A stretch of DNA of 39,520 bases from Methanobacteriota archaeon (lineage in GTDB: Archaea > Thermoplasmatota > Poseidoniia > Poseidoniales > Thalassarchaeaceae): contig PANM01000038.1 in NCBI GenBank assembly GCA_002708385.1, positions 1 to 39,520 of the forward strand. The letters are read 5' to 3'. Position 1 is the first letter of the stretch, and each line of letters begins with the position of its first letter. The position numbers and the translations under genes were made by a program. Under the pieces are notes generated by a model. That model worked only from the letters and a program-made list of their open reading frames with translations, had not been told where the DNA came from and searched no databases. This document shows positions 17,737 through 26,487 of the stretch, piece by piece.

Positions 17737-17742
17737 TTATAC
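17737..17742 (+). promoter_or_regulatory. TATA-like element for the subtilase gene
   Basis: TTATAC lies 34 nt before the ATG. At an archaeal spacing of about 25 nt the start site falls in the middle of the inverted repeat at 17755-17774. Confidence 0.5.
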
Positions 17743-17754
17743 CCCGAGTATTGC

Positions 17755-17774
17755 TGGCTCTACTTGTAGAGCCA
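17755..17774 (+). promoter_or_regulatory. Perfect inverted repeat abutting the subtilase start codon
   Basis: TGGCTCTAC and its exact complement GTAGAGCCA are separated by TT. The last A is the first base of the ATG at 17774. The repeat centre is about 25 nt from the centre of the TATA-like TTATAC, so it covers the expected transcription start. It could be an operator, or a leader hairpin if transcription starts further upstream. Confidence 0.65.
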
Positions 17775-20700
17775 TGGCAGAGAAGCCACTAGACCTCAGG
17801 CCACTAGTCTTAGTGGTGATGATTCTAATCATGGATATGGGGATTGGAGTATCCGCATCTCCAATCATTCAAAATGAAGAATTAATTAGTCAAGAAAGAC
17901 CCGAAAATTGGCCTCCTGCCCTAATTTGTGGGGATACAGAATGTGAACCAATCGATCGTTCAACTCGAGAACCCCCTTTCGATGCAGGATTCCCGGTGGA
18001 GGAAGAGGGTTGGTGGTTTGGCTATTGGTATGATTTGGACTCAAATGGAATGGATGATAGATTACAAAGAATCATCGCGGGCCAGCGTCAATCTGTCTCC
18101 CCCACAGCAATTATTGGATTGGATGGAAAACCCACAGTCGCAATAGTCGTAGATTATGCTTGGCATCCCGGTGATAGCGATAAATCTGCCCTAAAGGATG
18201 TTCTGGAGTCTCATGGCTGGGATCAAGATGGATCTTGGTTCTTCGAGATGGATATTCTAGACAGTATAGTTCTGGACCATGTGCCAGTTAGTGCTTTAAT
18301 CGAGATCTGGCAATTAGACGGGGTTGTCATGGTTGAGGAACAAAATGTAATTGTTCCATTTCTTGATACTGCCACTAGAGGCTCAAAGGTAAGAGATTCA
18401 GAACGTTATGATGAAACCATGCGAGATTTCGGTTACGATGGCTCAGGAGTTGTTATCGCAATTCTAGACACAGGAGTTGATAATGAGCATTTCTCACTAG
18501 ATGACTTCTCTGACCAAAATGACGACAATGAGAATGATCCAGAAGATTTGCCAGATCCCAAATGGGTTGCTGGTTGTGATGCTACATCCCTCAATCAAAA
18601 CGAGTGCAGCAATGAAGGGACGTATGACCCAGATGACGGAGATGGTCATGGAACCCATGTTGCTGGGATTGCCCTAGGGACGGGTGATTCTAGGCGAATA
18701 AATCAGGGATATGCACCAGGGTCCTATCTAGTTGATGTCAAAGTAATGACCGATACAGGTGGAACAAATTCTGCTGCTACTTTGAAAGGTATCAATTGGG
18801 TAGTCGCGAACGTCGAAACCGACTGGGGGAACAATGATTCAAGCGAAGGAATACAAGTTATGTCCATGTCATTTGGAAGTCTTGGGGACCCAAATGGAGA
18901 CGACCCCGGAGATAACGGATCGGCTGCTGATGCTAGGGCGGTCAATCAAGCAGCAGAGGCTGGAATTGTACCAGTTGCTGCCATCGGGAATGATGGGCGA
19001 AGAAGAGTAACATCAGTTGGTGCTGCAGATCAGGCAATTACAGTCGGAGCGATTGATGACAAGGACACCATAGACAGAGGGGATGATTCTATTGCTTCTT
19101 ATTCTAATTCAGGGCCAAGAGAAAGTGACGGAGATAGCGATGAAGATGAGGAATTGAAACCTGATGTAGTAGCACCGGGTTCTGACATGATGTCTGCAAG
19201 ACACGCAGAATCCTCAAGTCAAATTCCAGGAACGCCAAAGCCCTTGGCAGAGGATAGCTACCATGAATTGAGTGGGACAAGTATGGCTTGTCCCGCGGTT
19301 GCTGGCTTGGTCGCGGTGATACTACAGATAAGTCAGGAAGAAGGACTTGATCTTGATCCTGCTGAAGTTAAGGAGATACTAAGAGAAAATTCCGAGCCAA
19401 GGGGTGAGGCCTCAGAACCGGATATTTCGGACACTTGGAATGACAGGTATGGATTTGGAATAATTGATGGAAATAGAATTGTTTCTGCATTACTTGGGGA
19501 TGGTGGAGGCGGAGACCCGGGTGATAATACAACTGAGCCTCCTCCGCCTGGCGAAGGCGATTGGTTAGTTTTTGAACGCCCTCTTGAAGATTCTTGGCTG
19601 GTTGAAGGAGAGACCTATTCGGTGAGAGGACATGTTGATGATGAAGCCAAAACAAATGGTACCATCGAGGAGATTCAGGTCAAGATTGCTTATACTTACA
19701 AACCAGAAGGTTCACCCACTCAAGAAGAGATACTCGTAGATTGGCATACAGCTCAAGGAACTGTAAATTGGACTACAGAATTTACCATTCCAGATTTCGA
19801 AGAGGATGAGATTAATGCCTTGGAAATCAAAATCTCAGTACAGGCACGTAACGAATGGGATCAATGGAGCGACATACAAAAAAGAACTCACGAAATTGGC
19901 AGGGTCACATTGACTTTAGACAGCCCGAGTGGACAAAATTCAGTTGTAGGCGATGTGCAATTCGAAGGAGAATATGAAACTGTAAATGGCGGTACTATCC
20001 AATGGAGAATTGGGAAAGAAGATTGGGTTGATGCCCGAACCTATTTTGGTTCAGGAGGAACTACTGATATGTTCAGTTTTTCTTGGGACTCGACTGAACA
20101 TCCGGATGGCTCTCAACGTATTTCATTACGCTTTGTTAGCGGAACCGGAGTGCGCTCAGAAGAAGTCAGAGTCACATTAGAAATCGACAATCAACCGCCA
20201 GCTCCTGACTTGATGTTCAGAAGCGGACTAACTGTTTCCGAATGGGGAATTCCTATGTCTGAAACATTCGTTAATTCCTTTGTTGAAGTTAGTACGGAAA
20301 TCAGAAATGATGGCGACCAATCCGCCACCAATGTTGTGGTTTTTCTCCTTGAAGAAGGAACTAGAAAACACGAACTAACTATTCCTTCTATAGACTCCGG
20401 AGATATTGTTCAATTGACTCATTACTGGAACCCACTTGTAGTTGGTAAACGCCAACTAACGGTCGCTCTGGACCCCGGTGATGCGATTTTTGAAATCGAT
20501 GAAACAAATAACGATCAGAGTATAGAATTTGATGTTATTCAGAGACCCGAAGGGGTTGACTTATCTTTCCCCAACGGAGCATTCACAACAACTCCAATAA
20601 TTCCAAGACCAGGTGAACAATTCCAAATTAATGCTCGAATTACAAATTTAGGTTCATTCAGGGCGGAGGAAATTGAAGCGCAACTTCATCTGTACACAAA

Positions 20701-22576
20701 CAGGGGATGGGAGTTAACCTCCTCGACTACAATTCCTTCCATGGAAGGTGCTGAAGCAAAAACTGTATCCTTCGCACAAACATATGAAGAAGGTGGTGCA
20801 TTCAAATTTAGAGTTAGCCTTAGTGGCCCAGTACTTTCAGATATAGATTGGTCTAACAATCAGGCAGAATGGACCGTTGTTGTAGAAAAAAGTACTACCT
20901 CAGGGGGTAGGGCATTAAATTTCCAGACAGGAGAAACCCCAGTTGAAGTGATTGATTTGAATGATGAGGGGCTAGTAGTAACATCCAAAGATGGCGGACT
21001 AGGACTTTACAGATTGAACTCAAACAAAGGTATGACAGCATGCTCGAATATGTTGGAAGAAAAATGGTCGGGTGATTTTGCAGCAGCTACTACTTCAGAT
21101 GGTTTCGCGCACATCGTTTGGACTCGTAGATTCCTCGACACTAATGGTTACTTGAAGCAGACTGTTTCCTATTCAACAATTGATTCTTCTTGTGAGATGA
21201 CGCCAATTCAAGACCTTATGGACCCAATTGTATTATCTGATGGCAAATATTGGGGTTTAGACATTGATGTTGATGGAACCAAATTACTCGTAGCCGGCTA
21301 TCACCGTGACCTCTGGACCGGCGGTACATTGCAAGACTTGACTAGCATCTTTGTCCTAGAAGCTAATCCACCGACCTCCTCAAAGAGTTGGAGCCTAACT
21401 CCAAATGTCATATCTGATATTGATGTAGTTGCAGGATATACAGATCCAGTGCAAATTGAATATGGAGATGAAGATGGGCATATTCTATACCAGTCAATGC
21501 GCAATGATACAACAGGTAAAGAAAGGCTAGGATTATGGTATGCTCACGGAGACATAAAACAATCATCCTGGACTTACAAAAAAGCTGTTGGAGACTATGC
21601 ATCATTAGCACAGATGAAAGTTCAAACGATCGATGGAGATGATAGGCTTGTAGTTGCTTGGAAAGAAGGCACTGGCATAGATAGTATACTAATTACTAAA
21701 ATCGTTGATGATTCATTTAGTGTAATTGAAAACAGTTCAATTGAAATTGCTGCAACTGGGATTTCCCAGGTTGTCTTCATAGAAACCGAACGCGGTATCC
21801 AGCTAATACACGATATGGTTGGCCATAGTGGCCCACAGGTCCACTACGGAATTATCTACCCCGAGGATTTATCGATAGCAATCTCAAATCGAATATCAGA
21901 TGGATGGCTGCATTCCGGAAGTCGCTCACCGATTAGTGGAGAATTAGTTATTGTTCATACTTCAACACAAGGTTGGGTTATACGAGCGGTTATAGATGAT
22001 AGTAAACCAAATTCCGGCCCTGTTGATATCCTAGAAGAACTACGATTTCAACTAGGATTAGATGAAAGTAGTTTCAACATTTTAGTTGGTGGAGTTGCAA
22101 TCGCGGTTTTACTACTTTGTACCATTGTTCTTGGGGTTATGTCAGGTCGTGCAATCCGTTGGATGGGAGGTCGAAGACGCAAACAAGCAGAAGGCATTGT
22201 TATGCTGGAAGATGATGTTGTAGACGTCATAGATGAGGATGATATTACCGTAAAGACGATTGATACATCCTCTATTGTTGAAGTCGTAGAGATGGACGGA
22301 AAAAAGACATCGCCACGTCAAGATAGACGGCAAATGCGTGCCATAAACGCTGAGAGAGCAGAAATCCCTACACCTACACCAAGTATGATTCAACCAACAA
22401 CAAACCAAGGGACGGTTGCTGAACCCTTACCTCCAATAGGTGAAGCACCAGCACCTCCAGAACTTCCTCCGATGAATAAGCCTGTTATTTGTCCAGAGTG
22501 TGAAAGTCGATTTGACGTCGCATTTGAGCTGAAAATGACTCGTTGTCCGATTTGTGCAGTGCGTATCGATCTGTGA
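17774..22576 (+). CDS. Membrane-anchored subtilisin-like (S8) protease with CARDB domains
   Basis: A 1600-residue extracellular serine protease. A signal peptide (about 1-30) is followed by a propeptide-like region and the S8 domain with the full triad: D232 in AILDTGVD, H292 in GHGTHVAG and S503 in GTSMACPAVAG. After a proline-rich linker (PPPPGEGDW) come beta-sandwich regions, two of which look like CARDB domains (about 810-920 and 925-1030, with ITNLG and ETNNDQS-type motifs). A beta-propeller-like region follows at about 1040-1410. One membrane span lies near 1435-1460, followed by RRRKQ, an acidic and proline-rich tail, and a terminal zinc ribbon with CPEC and CPIC. The domain set is clear; the substrate is unknown. 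Maf follows with an SD-like GAGGT overlapping this gene's stop. Confidence 0.93.
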   Translation: MAEKPLDLRPLVLVVMILIMDMGIGVSASPIIQNEELISQERPENWPPALICGDTECEPIDRSTREPPFDAGFPVEEEGWWFGYWYDLDSNGMDDRLQRIIAGQRQSVSPTAIIGLDGKPTVAIVVDYAWHPGDSDKSALKDVLESHGWDQDGSWFFEMDILDSIVLDHVPVSALIEIWQLDGVVMVEEQNVIVPFLDTATRGSKVRDSERYDETMRDFGYDGSGVVIAILDTGVDNEHFSLDDFSDQNDDNENDPEDLPDPKWVAGCDATSLNQNECSNEGTYDPDDGDGHGTHVAGIALGTGDSRRINQGYAPGSYLVDVKVMTDTGGTNSAATLKGINWVVANVETDWGNNDSSEGIQVMSMSFGSLGDPNGDDPGDNGSAADARAVNQAAEAGIVPVAAIGNDGRRRVTSVGAADQAITVGAIDDKDTIDRGDDSIASYSNSGPRESDGDSDEDEELKPDVVAPGSDMMSARHAESSSQIPGTPKPLAEDSYHELSGTSMACPAVAGLVAVILQISQEEGLDLDPAEVKEILRENSEPRGEASEPDISDTWNDRYGFGIIDGNRIVSALLGDGGGGDPGDNTTEPPPPGEGDWLVFERPLEDSWLVEGETYSVRGHVDDEAKTNGTIEEIQVKIAYTYKPEGSPTQEEILVDWHTAQGTVNWTTEFTIPDFEEDEINALEIKISVQARNEWDQWSDIQKRTHEIGRVTLTLDSPSGQNSVVGDVQFEGEYETVNGGTIQWRIGKEDWVDARTYFGSGGTTDMFSFSWDSTEHPDGSQRISLRFVSGTGVRSEEVRVTLEIDNQPPAPDLMFRSGLTVSEWGIPMSETFVNSFVEVSTEIRNDGDQSATNVVVFLLEEGTRKHELTIPSIDSGDIVQLTHYWNPLVVGKRQLTVALDPGDAIFEIDETNNDQSIEFDVIQRPEGVDLSFPNGAFTTTPIIPRPGEQFQINARITNLGSFRAEEIEAQLHLYTNRGWELTSSTTIPSMEGAEAKTVSFAQTYEEGGAFKFRVSLSGPVLSDIDWSNNQAEWTVVVEKSTTSGGRALNFQTGETPVEVIDLNDEGLVVTSKDGGLGLYRLNSNKGMTACSNMLEEKWSGDFAAATTSDGFAHIVWTRRFLDTNGYLKQTVSYSTIDSSCEMTPIQDLMDPIVLSDGKYWGLDIDVDGTKLLVAGYHRDLWTGGTLQDLTSIFVLEANPPTSSKSWSLTPNVISDIDVVAGYTDPVQIEYGDEDGHILYQSMRNDTTGKERLGLWYAHGDIKQSSWTYKKAVGDYASLAQMKVQTIDGDDRLVVAWKEGTGIDSILITKIVDDSFSVIENSSIEIAATGISQVVFIETERGIQLIHDMVGHSGPQVHYGIIYPEDLSIAISNRISDGWLHSGSRSPISGELVIVHTSTQGWVIRAVIDDSKPNSGPVDILEELRFQLGLDESSFNILVGGVAIAVLLLCTIVLGVMSGRAIRWMGGRRRKQAEGIVMLEDDVVDVIDEDDITVKTIDTSSIVEVVEMDGKKTSPRQDRRQMRAINAERAEIPTPTPSMIQPTTNQGTVAEPLPPIGEAPAPPELPPMNKPVICPECESRFDVAFELKMTRCPICAVRIDL

Positions 22577-22585
22577 GGTCGAAGA

Positions 22586-23218
22586 ATGCGTAGGTTACAT
22601 CTAGCATCTGCTTCCCAAAGGCGACTAACTTGGATAAAACAAAAATTTGAGAACTTCGAAATCACCTCTGCGGCATTACTCTTTGAAGAACCTAAACCAA
22701 AATGGGGGGCACCAGTAAAGGAACAAGTCGAATTTTCTTGTCTGAAGAAAGCACAAGCGGCAGCAAGAGAAGGTATTGTCAGCCAACAAGCAGGACATGA
22801 ACATCCTGAATTTGTAATGGTATCTGATACAATAGTCTCAGACCCAGATGACCCTTTAATGCCAATGGGAAAACCTGACGATGGTCAGCATGCTATGGCG
22901 ATGTTACTGAGACTCTCAGGAAATAGACACAGAGTATGGTCTTCAACGGCACTGATTTACCCCTTGAGTGACTTTGGAGAACATCAGTTGCATGGAGGGT
23001 GGACAGCAGACTTTTGGACGGAATCGGCGGTTGTGGAATTTGATGAGTTAAGCGAAGACAGATTATTGCAATTAGTGAGTAGTGAGTCCTGGAAAGGAAA
23101 AGCCGGAGCATATGATTTGGCAGGGGATGTATCAGAGGATACTAGACTTCTAGATGGAGAAGAGGTTACTGTGCTAGGATTTGCCCCTTCTGCAATAAAA
23201 AAATTGGAATCACTTTAG
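22586..23218 (+). CDS. maf: Maf/YhdE-family nucleotide pyrophosphatase
   Basis: Maf proteins hydrolyse non-canonical or modified nucleoside triphosphates to monophosphates. The 210-residue protein has the N-terminal LASASQRR (LASxSPRR signature), the central SDTIVSD, the GKP loop (MGKPDDG) and the late WKGKAGAYDLAG, all characteristic. A 15-20 residue insertion around 68-75 (SQQAGHEHPE) makes it slightly longer than typical. The start ATG is preceded by GAGGT, which overlaps the subtilase stop, so it is probably translated from the same mRNA. It converges on the DtxR gene with a 3 bp gap. Confidence 0.9.
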   Translation: MRRLHLASASQRRLTWIKQKFENFEITSAALLFEEPKPKWGAPVKEQVEFSCLKKAQAAAREGIVSQQAGHEHPEFVMVSDTIVSDPDDPLMPMGKPDDGQHAMAMLLRLSGNRHRVWSSTALIYPLSDFGEHQLHGGWTADFWTESAVVEFDELSEDRLLQLVSSESWKGKAGAYDLAGDVSEDTRLLDGEEVTVLGFAPSAIKKLESL

Positions 23219-23221
23219 GCA

Positions 23222-23692
23222 TTATTTATTCCGAGAATTCCACCAAATTGGATCGGACTCTGCCTTTTCGACTAAAATTCTCAAAGCCTTAAGTGTGCTC
23301 TCGTCAAAATGATGCTCGATTCCTTCAGTATCAATATGGGCTGTTTCTTCGTCAACCTCGAGACTACGTAGAAACCTGACAAGTAAACTATGTCTATCTC
23401 TGAGATTTATTGCCGCATTTCTGCCAGTTTCAGTTAGATTTGCTCCTTGATATCTCTCGTATTCAACTAAGCCTTCTTCGTAGAGCCTTTGCAGCATTTT
23501 TGTGACTGAAGGCCTGGCCACTGCCAATAAATCCGCTATTCTGGCAGGTTTTGCTTGACCTTCTACCAACTCTAATTCATGAATTACTTCTAGGTAGTCT
23601 TCAACTCTAACAGAATGGCGTTTCGATCTTCTAACACCATCTGCCTCATGTGCGGAACGGAGTGCTTCGAGTCTTTCACCGTCCATATTCAC
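23222..23692 (-). CDS. DtxR/MntR-family metal-dependent transcriptional regulator
   Basis: DtxR-family repressors sense Fe(II) or Mn(II) and bind palindromic operators. The 156-residue protein has the winged-helix segment VEDYLEVIHELELVEGQAKPARIADLLAVARPS (given in part: VEDYLEVIHEL, ARIADLLAVARPS) followed by VTKMLQRLYEEGLVEYE. The metal-binding dimerisation domain has the HSLLVRFL and IEHHFDE motifs. The C-terminal SH3-like domain is absent, as in MntR. The start is GTG overlapping the NifU-like stop as GTGA, with an ATG two codons inside. Location beside NifU and opposite SufCBD suggests that it controls Fe-S assembly in response to iron (inference). Confidence 0.9.
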   Translation of the reverse strand: MNMDGERLEALRSAHEADGVRRSKRHSVRVEDYLEVIHELELVEGQAKPARIADLLAVARPSVTKMLQRLYEEGLVEYERYQGANLTETGRNAAINLRDRHSLLVRFLRSLEVDEETAHIDTEGIEHHFDESTLKALRILVEKAESDPIWWNSRNK

Positions 23693-24168
23693 ACCTCGAC
23701 AAAAGTTACCCCGCCATGTTTCAAAACAAACTCTCGTTGTAATTCATCGAACCACTGCAACATCTGCGAATCAAATCGTACAGACACCACTTCATCGTCC
23801 ATCAACAAGTCATCCTGAATTCCCTTCAACGTACCCGGAGCAGCGCCACATGAAACACAAGCCCCATCTAAATCAATAACAAGCGAAAGTGCAGATTTAC
23901 CCGAATGCTTTTGTTCAATATTTGATTGCGCAATCAACAGTCCTCCTCCGTGTCCATCAAGAGCAGCCCTTACCGGCCCTAATCTTGCCATAAGAGCAGG
24001 AATTAGATCAGGATGATTATCACTAACCAAATCAATTAGTGAAAGAGAACGAAGTCTGTCTAATTCTTGAGGATCATGGGCTTCCAATACTCTCTTTTCG
24101 GCCTCTTTTGCCATAATCGCCTCAACTTGGAGACGGTATATTTCGGCTAGTTCGTCTCCCTCTTCCAC
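23689..24168 (-). CDS. NifU-like Fe-S scaffold (NifU C-terminal domain) with helical N-terminus
   Basis: NifU C-terminal (Nfu) domains carry assembled iron-sulfur clusters to target proteins. In this 159-residue protein residues 1-55 are charged and helical with no recognised family. Residues about 60-150 form the Nfu fold with the cluster-binding pair C104/C107 in GACVSCGAAPGTLKGI, and with DGHGGGLLIA matching the conserved glycine loop. The start is GTG at 24168. It is coupled to the DtxR regulator and divergent from sufC across 118 bp, which fits a shared iron-sulfur regulon. Confidence 0.88.
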   Translation of the reverse strand: MEEGDELAEIYRLQVEAIMAKEAEKRVLEAHDPQELDRLRSLSLIDLVSDNHPDLIPALMARLGPVRAALDGHGGGLLIAQSNIEQKHSGKSALSLVIDLDGACVSCGAAPGTLKGIQDDLLMDDEVVSVRFDSQMLQWFDELQREFVLKHGGVTFVEV

Positions 24169-24225
24169 GATAGGTCGGCTACGCCACCCCTACTTCTGAT
24201 TGACCATCATTCCGGCTTGATGCAA

Positions 24226-24244
24226 CGACCGTCTCTGACGGTCG
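24226..24244. promoter_or_regulatory. Candidate operator in the nifU-suf divergent promoter
   Basis: CGACCGTC and its exact complement GACGGTCG are separated by TCT. It lies just upstream of the TATA-like TTCAAAAG (24247-24254) before sufC, at the place where a repressor or activator would meet TFB/TBP. The adjacent DtxR-family gene makes an iron-responsive operator plausible, though the repeat does not look like the AT-rich bacterial DtxR box. Confidence 0.6.
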
Positions 24245-24259
24245 CATTCAAAAGGGATG

Positions 24260-24274
24260 ATTCTTACCAAGAAT
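24260..24274 (+). promoter_or_regulatory. Second inverted repeat between the sufC promoter and start codon
   Basis: ATTCTT and its complement AAGAAT are separated by ACC, ending 12 bp before the sufC ATG. An overlapping weaker repeat, AGAAT and ATTCT around TGAG, runs to 24283. AT-rich with a 3 bp spacer, it is the more DtxR-like of the two repeats in this gap. Confidence 0.45.
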
Positions 24275-24286
24275 TGAGATTCTCCT

Positions 24287-25057
24287 ATGGCATCTAGCAC
24301 ACCCGTCCTCGATATCAACGATTTACATGCTGGAATCGATGATACTCCAATTCTACGTGGAATAAATCTCACCATTCCGTCCGGAGAAATTCATGCTATA
24401 ATGGGACGTAATGGAAGTGGTAAGACCACAACAGCGAATATCATCATGGGTCATCCTGACTTTGAGATATCGAAAGGAACTGTGGAACTTGATGGAAACG
24501 ATGTCCTTGAGATGGAACCATGGGAAAGAGCCCGAGCAGGAGTTTTTCTATCATTTCAATACCCTCAAGCAGTTCCTGGTTTGCAAGTTGGTAACTTCCT
24601 AAGAAAGTCCGTTGCTGCAATCAGAGGTGAAGATGCTGCCAAAGGCCCTGAATTCAGAAGTAAATTGAAGCAAGCAATGAACGAACTCGACATCGATAGA
24701 TCGTTCCTAGCTAGATACGTAAACGATGGTTTCAGTGGTGGAGAGAAAAAGCGCTTTGAAATATTACAGTTGATGCTTTTGGAGCCAAAGCTATCAATTC
24801 TAGATGAAACAGATTCAGGTTTGGATATTGATGGAATTAGAACGGTTGCGAAGGGAATTAATGCCGCTGTTAGAAATTCGGATTCAGGGGCTTTGATTAT
24901 CACTCATTATTCTAGAATTCTAGAACATATCCAACCCGACAAGGTACACGTGCTAATCAAAGGTAGAATCGTCAAGTCAGGAGGCCCGGAATTAGCCCTC
25001 GAGTTAGAAGACAGAGGCTATGATTGGCTTGAAAATGACCCGGAGCAATCTGCTTGA
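24287..25057 (+). CDS. sufC: Fe-S assembly ATPase SufC
   Basis: SufC powers the SufBCD scaffold that builds iron-sulfur clusters. The 256-residue ABC-type ATPase has Walker [10 protein letters not shown] (about 40-48), signature [14 protein letters not shown], and Walker B with D-loop [15 protein letters not shown], where the ETDSGLDID wording is diagnostic of SufC rather than a transporter. The H-loop is ITHYSRIL. It is the first gene of sufC-sufB-sufD, preceded by two inverted repeats and a weak TATA element. The stop overlaps a possible TTG start of sufB. Confidence 0.96.
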   Translation: MASSTPVLDINDLHAGIDDTPILRGINLTIPSGEIHAIMGRNGSGKTTTANIIMGHPDFEISKGTVELDGNDVLEMEPWERARAGVFLSFQYPQAVPGLQVGNFLRKSVAAIRGEDAAKGPEFRSKLKQAMNELDIDRSFLARYVNDGFSGGEKKRFEILQLMLLEPKLSILDETDSGLDIDGIRTVAKGINAAVRNSDSGALIITHYSRILEHIQPDKVHVLIKGRIVKSGGPELALELEDRGYDWLENDPEQSA

Positions 25058-25077
25058 AAACGAATGGAGAGACAATT

Positions 25078-26487
25078 ATGGCATCAACAGAAGCAAGGGA
25101 AGCTGTAGGTGAGTATAGTGCAGGATGGCATGATCCAGAAAATGCTACTATACGCTTTGACTCTGGATTATCGGAGCAGGTTGTAAGAGATATTTCCGCA
25201 CTGAAAAATGAACCCGATTGGATGACGGAATTACGGGTCAAAGCTTTCCACAATTTCGAAAGTAAACCAATGCCCACTTGGGGTAACATGTCGATGCTGA
25301 AAGAAATTGATTTCGACGCAGTATGCTACTATCTTCGATCATCCAATGCAACCGAAAAAGACTGGGATGATGTCCCCGAAGATATACGAAATACTTTCGA
25401 TAAATTGGGTATTCCAGAAGCGGAACAGAAGTGGCTATCCGGAGTTACCGCACAGTATGAATCCGAGGCTGTTTATCACTCAATAAGAGAAGACTTAGAG
25501 CAACAAGGAGTGATTTTTCTCGATATGGACTCAGGATTGAGAGAATATCCTGAACTTGTCAAAAAGTGGTTTTGTTCTGTTGTTCCATATCAAGACAATA
25601 AATTCAGTGCTCTAAACACCGCGGTTTGGTCCGGCGGCTCTTTCATCTACGTACCAAAAGGTGTTCACGTAGAAATGCCGGTTCAGGCATACTTTAGAAT
25701 CAACGCCAAAAATATGGGCCAGTTTGAAAGAACATTAATTATCGCTGATGAAGGTAGCAGTATCCATTATGTTGAAGGTTGTACCGCACCAACATATTCA
25801 ACGGATTCGTTGCATTCTGCAGTAGTTGAATTAATTGCATTACCCGGCGCCCATATTCGGTACAGTACAGTTCAAAATTGGAGCACAAATGTCTACAACC
25901 TAGTAACAAAGAGAGGAATTGCTCACGAAAATGCAAAAATCGAATGGGTAGATGGGAACATCGGCAGTAAATTGACTATGAAGTATCCTGCTGTAATTTT
26001 GAAGGGAGAAGGAAGTCACGCGGAAGTAATTTCGGTAGCTTATTCAGGAAAGGGGCAGCATCAAGATGCTGGGGCAAAAATTCACCACCTTGCAAGTAAT
26101 ACAACCTCAAAGATTCTCTCCAAGTCGATTTCAAAGGATGGAGGTAGAGGCTCTTATCGAGGTATGGTTACAGTTTCGCCGAAGGCAGAAAACTGCAAAT
26201 TGAACGTTGTCTGTGACGCATTAATCTTAGACGATGGTTCACGTTCAGACACCTACCCCACGATGGAAGTTGCCAATCCAACAGCTCGTTGTGAGCACGA
26301 GGCCAGTGTCTCGAAAGTCAGCGACGACCAGGTATTCTACCTAATGAGTCGGGGGCATTCAGAGGAGGAAGCTCTCGCGATGATTGTAAACGGGTTCTTT
26401 GAACCATTTACTCGCGAATTACCTATGGAATATGCAGTTGAACTCAACAAATTGATGGCCCTTGAAATGGAAGGAAGCATCGGTTGA
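25078..26487 (+). CDS. sufB: Fe-S assembly scaffold SufB
   Basis: SufB is the cluster-building subunit of SufBCD. The protein has the family's beta-helix core with [49 protein letters not shown] and the C-terminal [22 protein letters not shown] motif (cited in part), including the conserved cysteine in the ARCEHEA segment. Length of about 470 residues is normal. I chose the ATG at 25078 because GGAG lies about 9 nt upstream. A TTG at 25054, overlapping the SufC stop as TTGA, would add eight residues and cannot be excluded. SufD follows immediately. Confidence 0.95.
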   Translation: MASTEAREAVGEYSAGWHDPENATIRFDSGLSEQVVRDISALKNEPDWMTELRVKAFHNFESKPMPTWGNMSMLKEIDFDAVCYYLRSSNATEKDWDDVPEDIRNTFDKLGIPEAEQKWLSGVTAQYESEAVYHSIREDLEQQGVIFLDMDSGLREYPELVKKWFCSVVPYQDNKFSALNTAVWSGGSFIYVPKGVHVEMPVQAYFRINAKNMGQFERTLIIADEGSSIHYVEGCTAPTYSTDSLHSAVVELIALPGAHIRYSTVQNWSTNVYNLVTKRGIAHENAKIEWVDGNIGSKLTMKYPAVILKGEGSHAEVISVAYSGKGQHQDAGAKIHHLASNTTSKILSKSISKDGGRGSYRGMVTVSPKAENCKLNVVCDALILDDGSRSDTYPTMEVANPTARCEHEASVSKVSDDQVFYLMSRGHSEEEALAMIVNGFFEPFTRELPMEYAVELNKLMALEMEGSIG

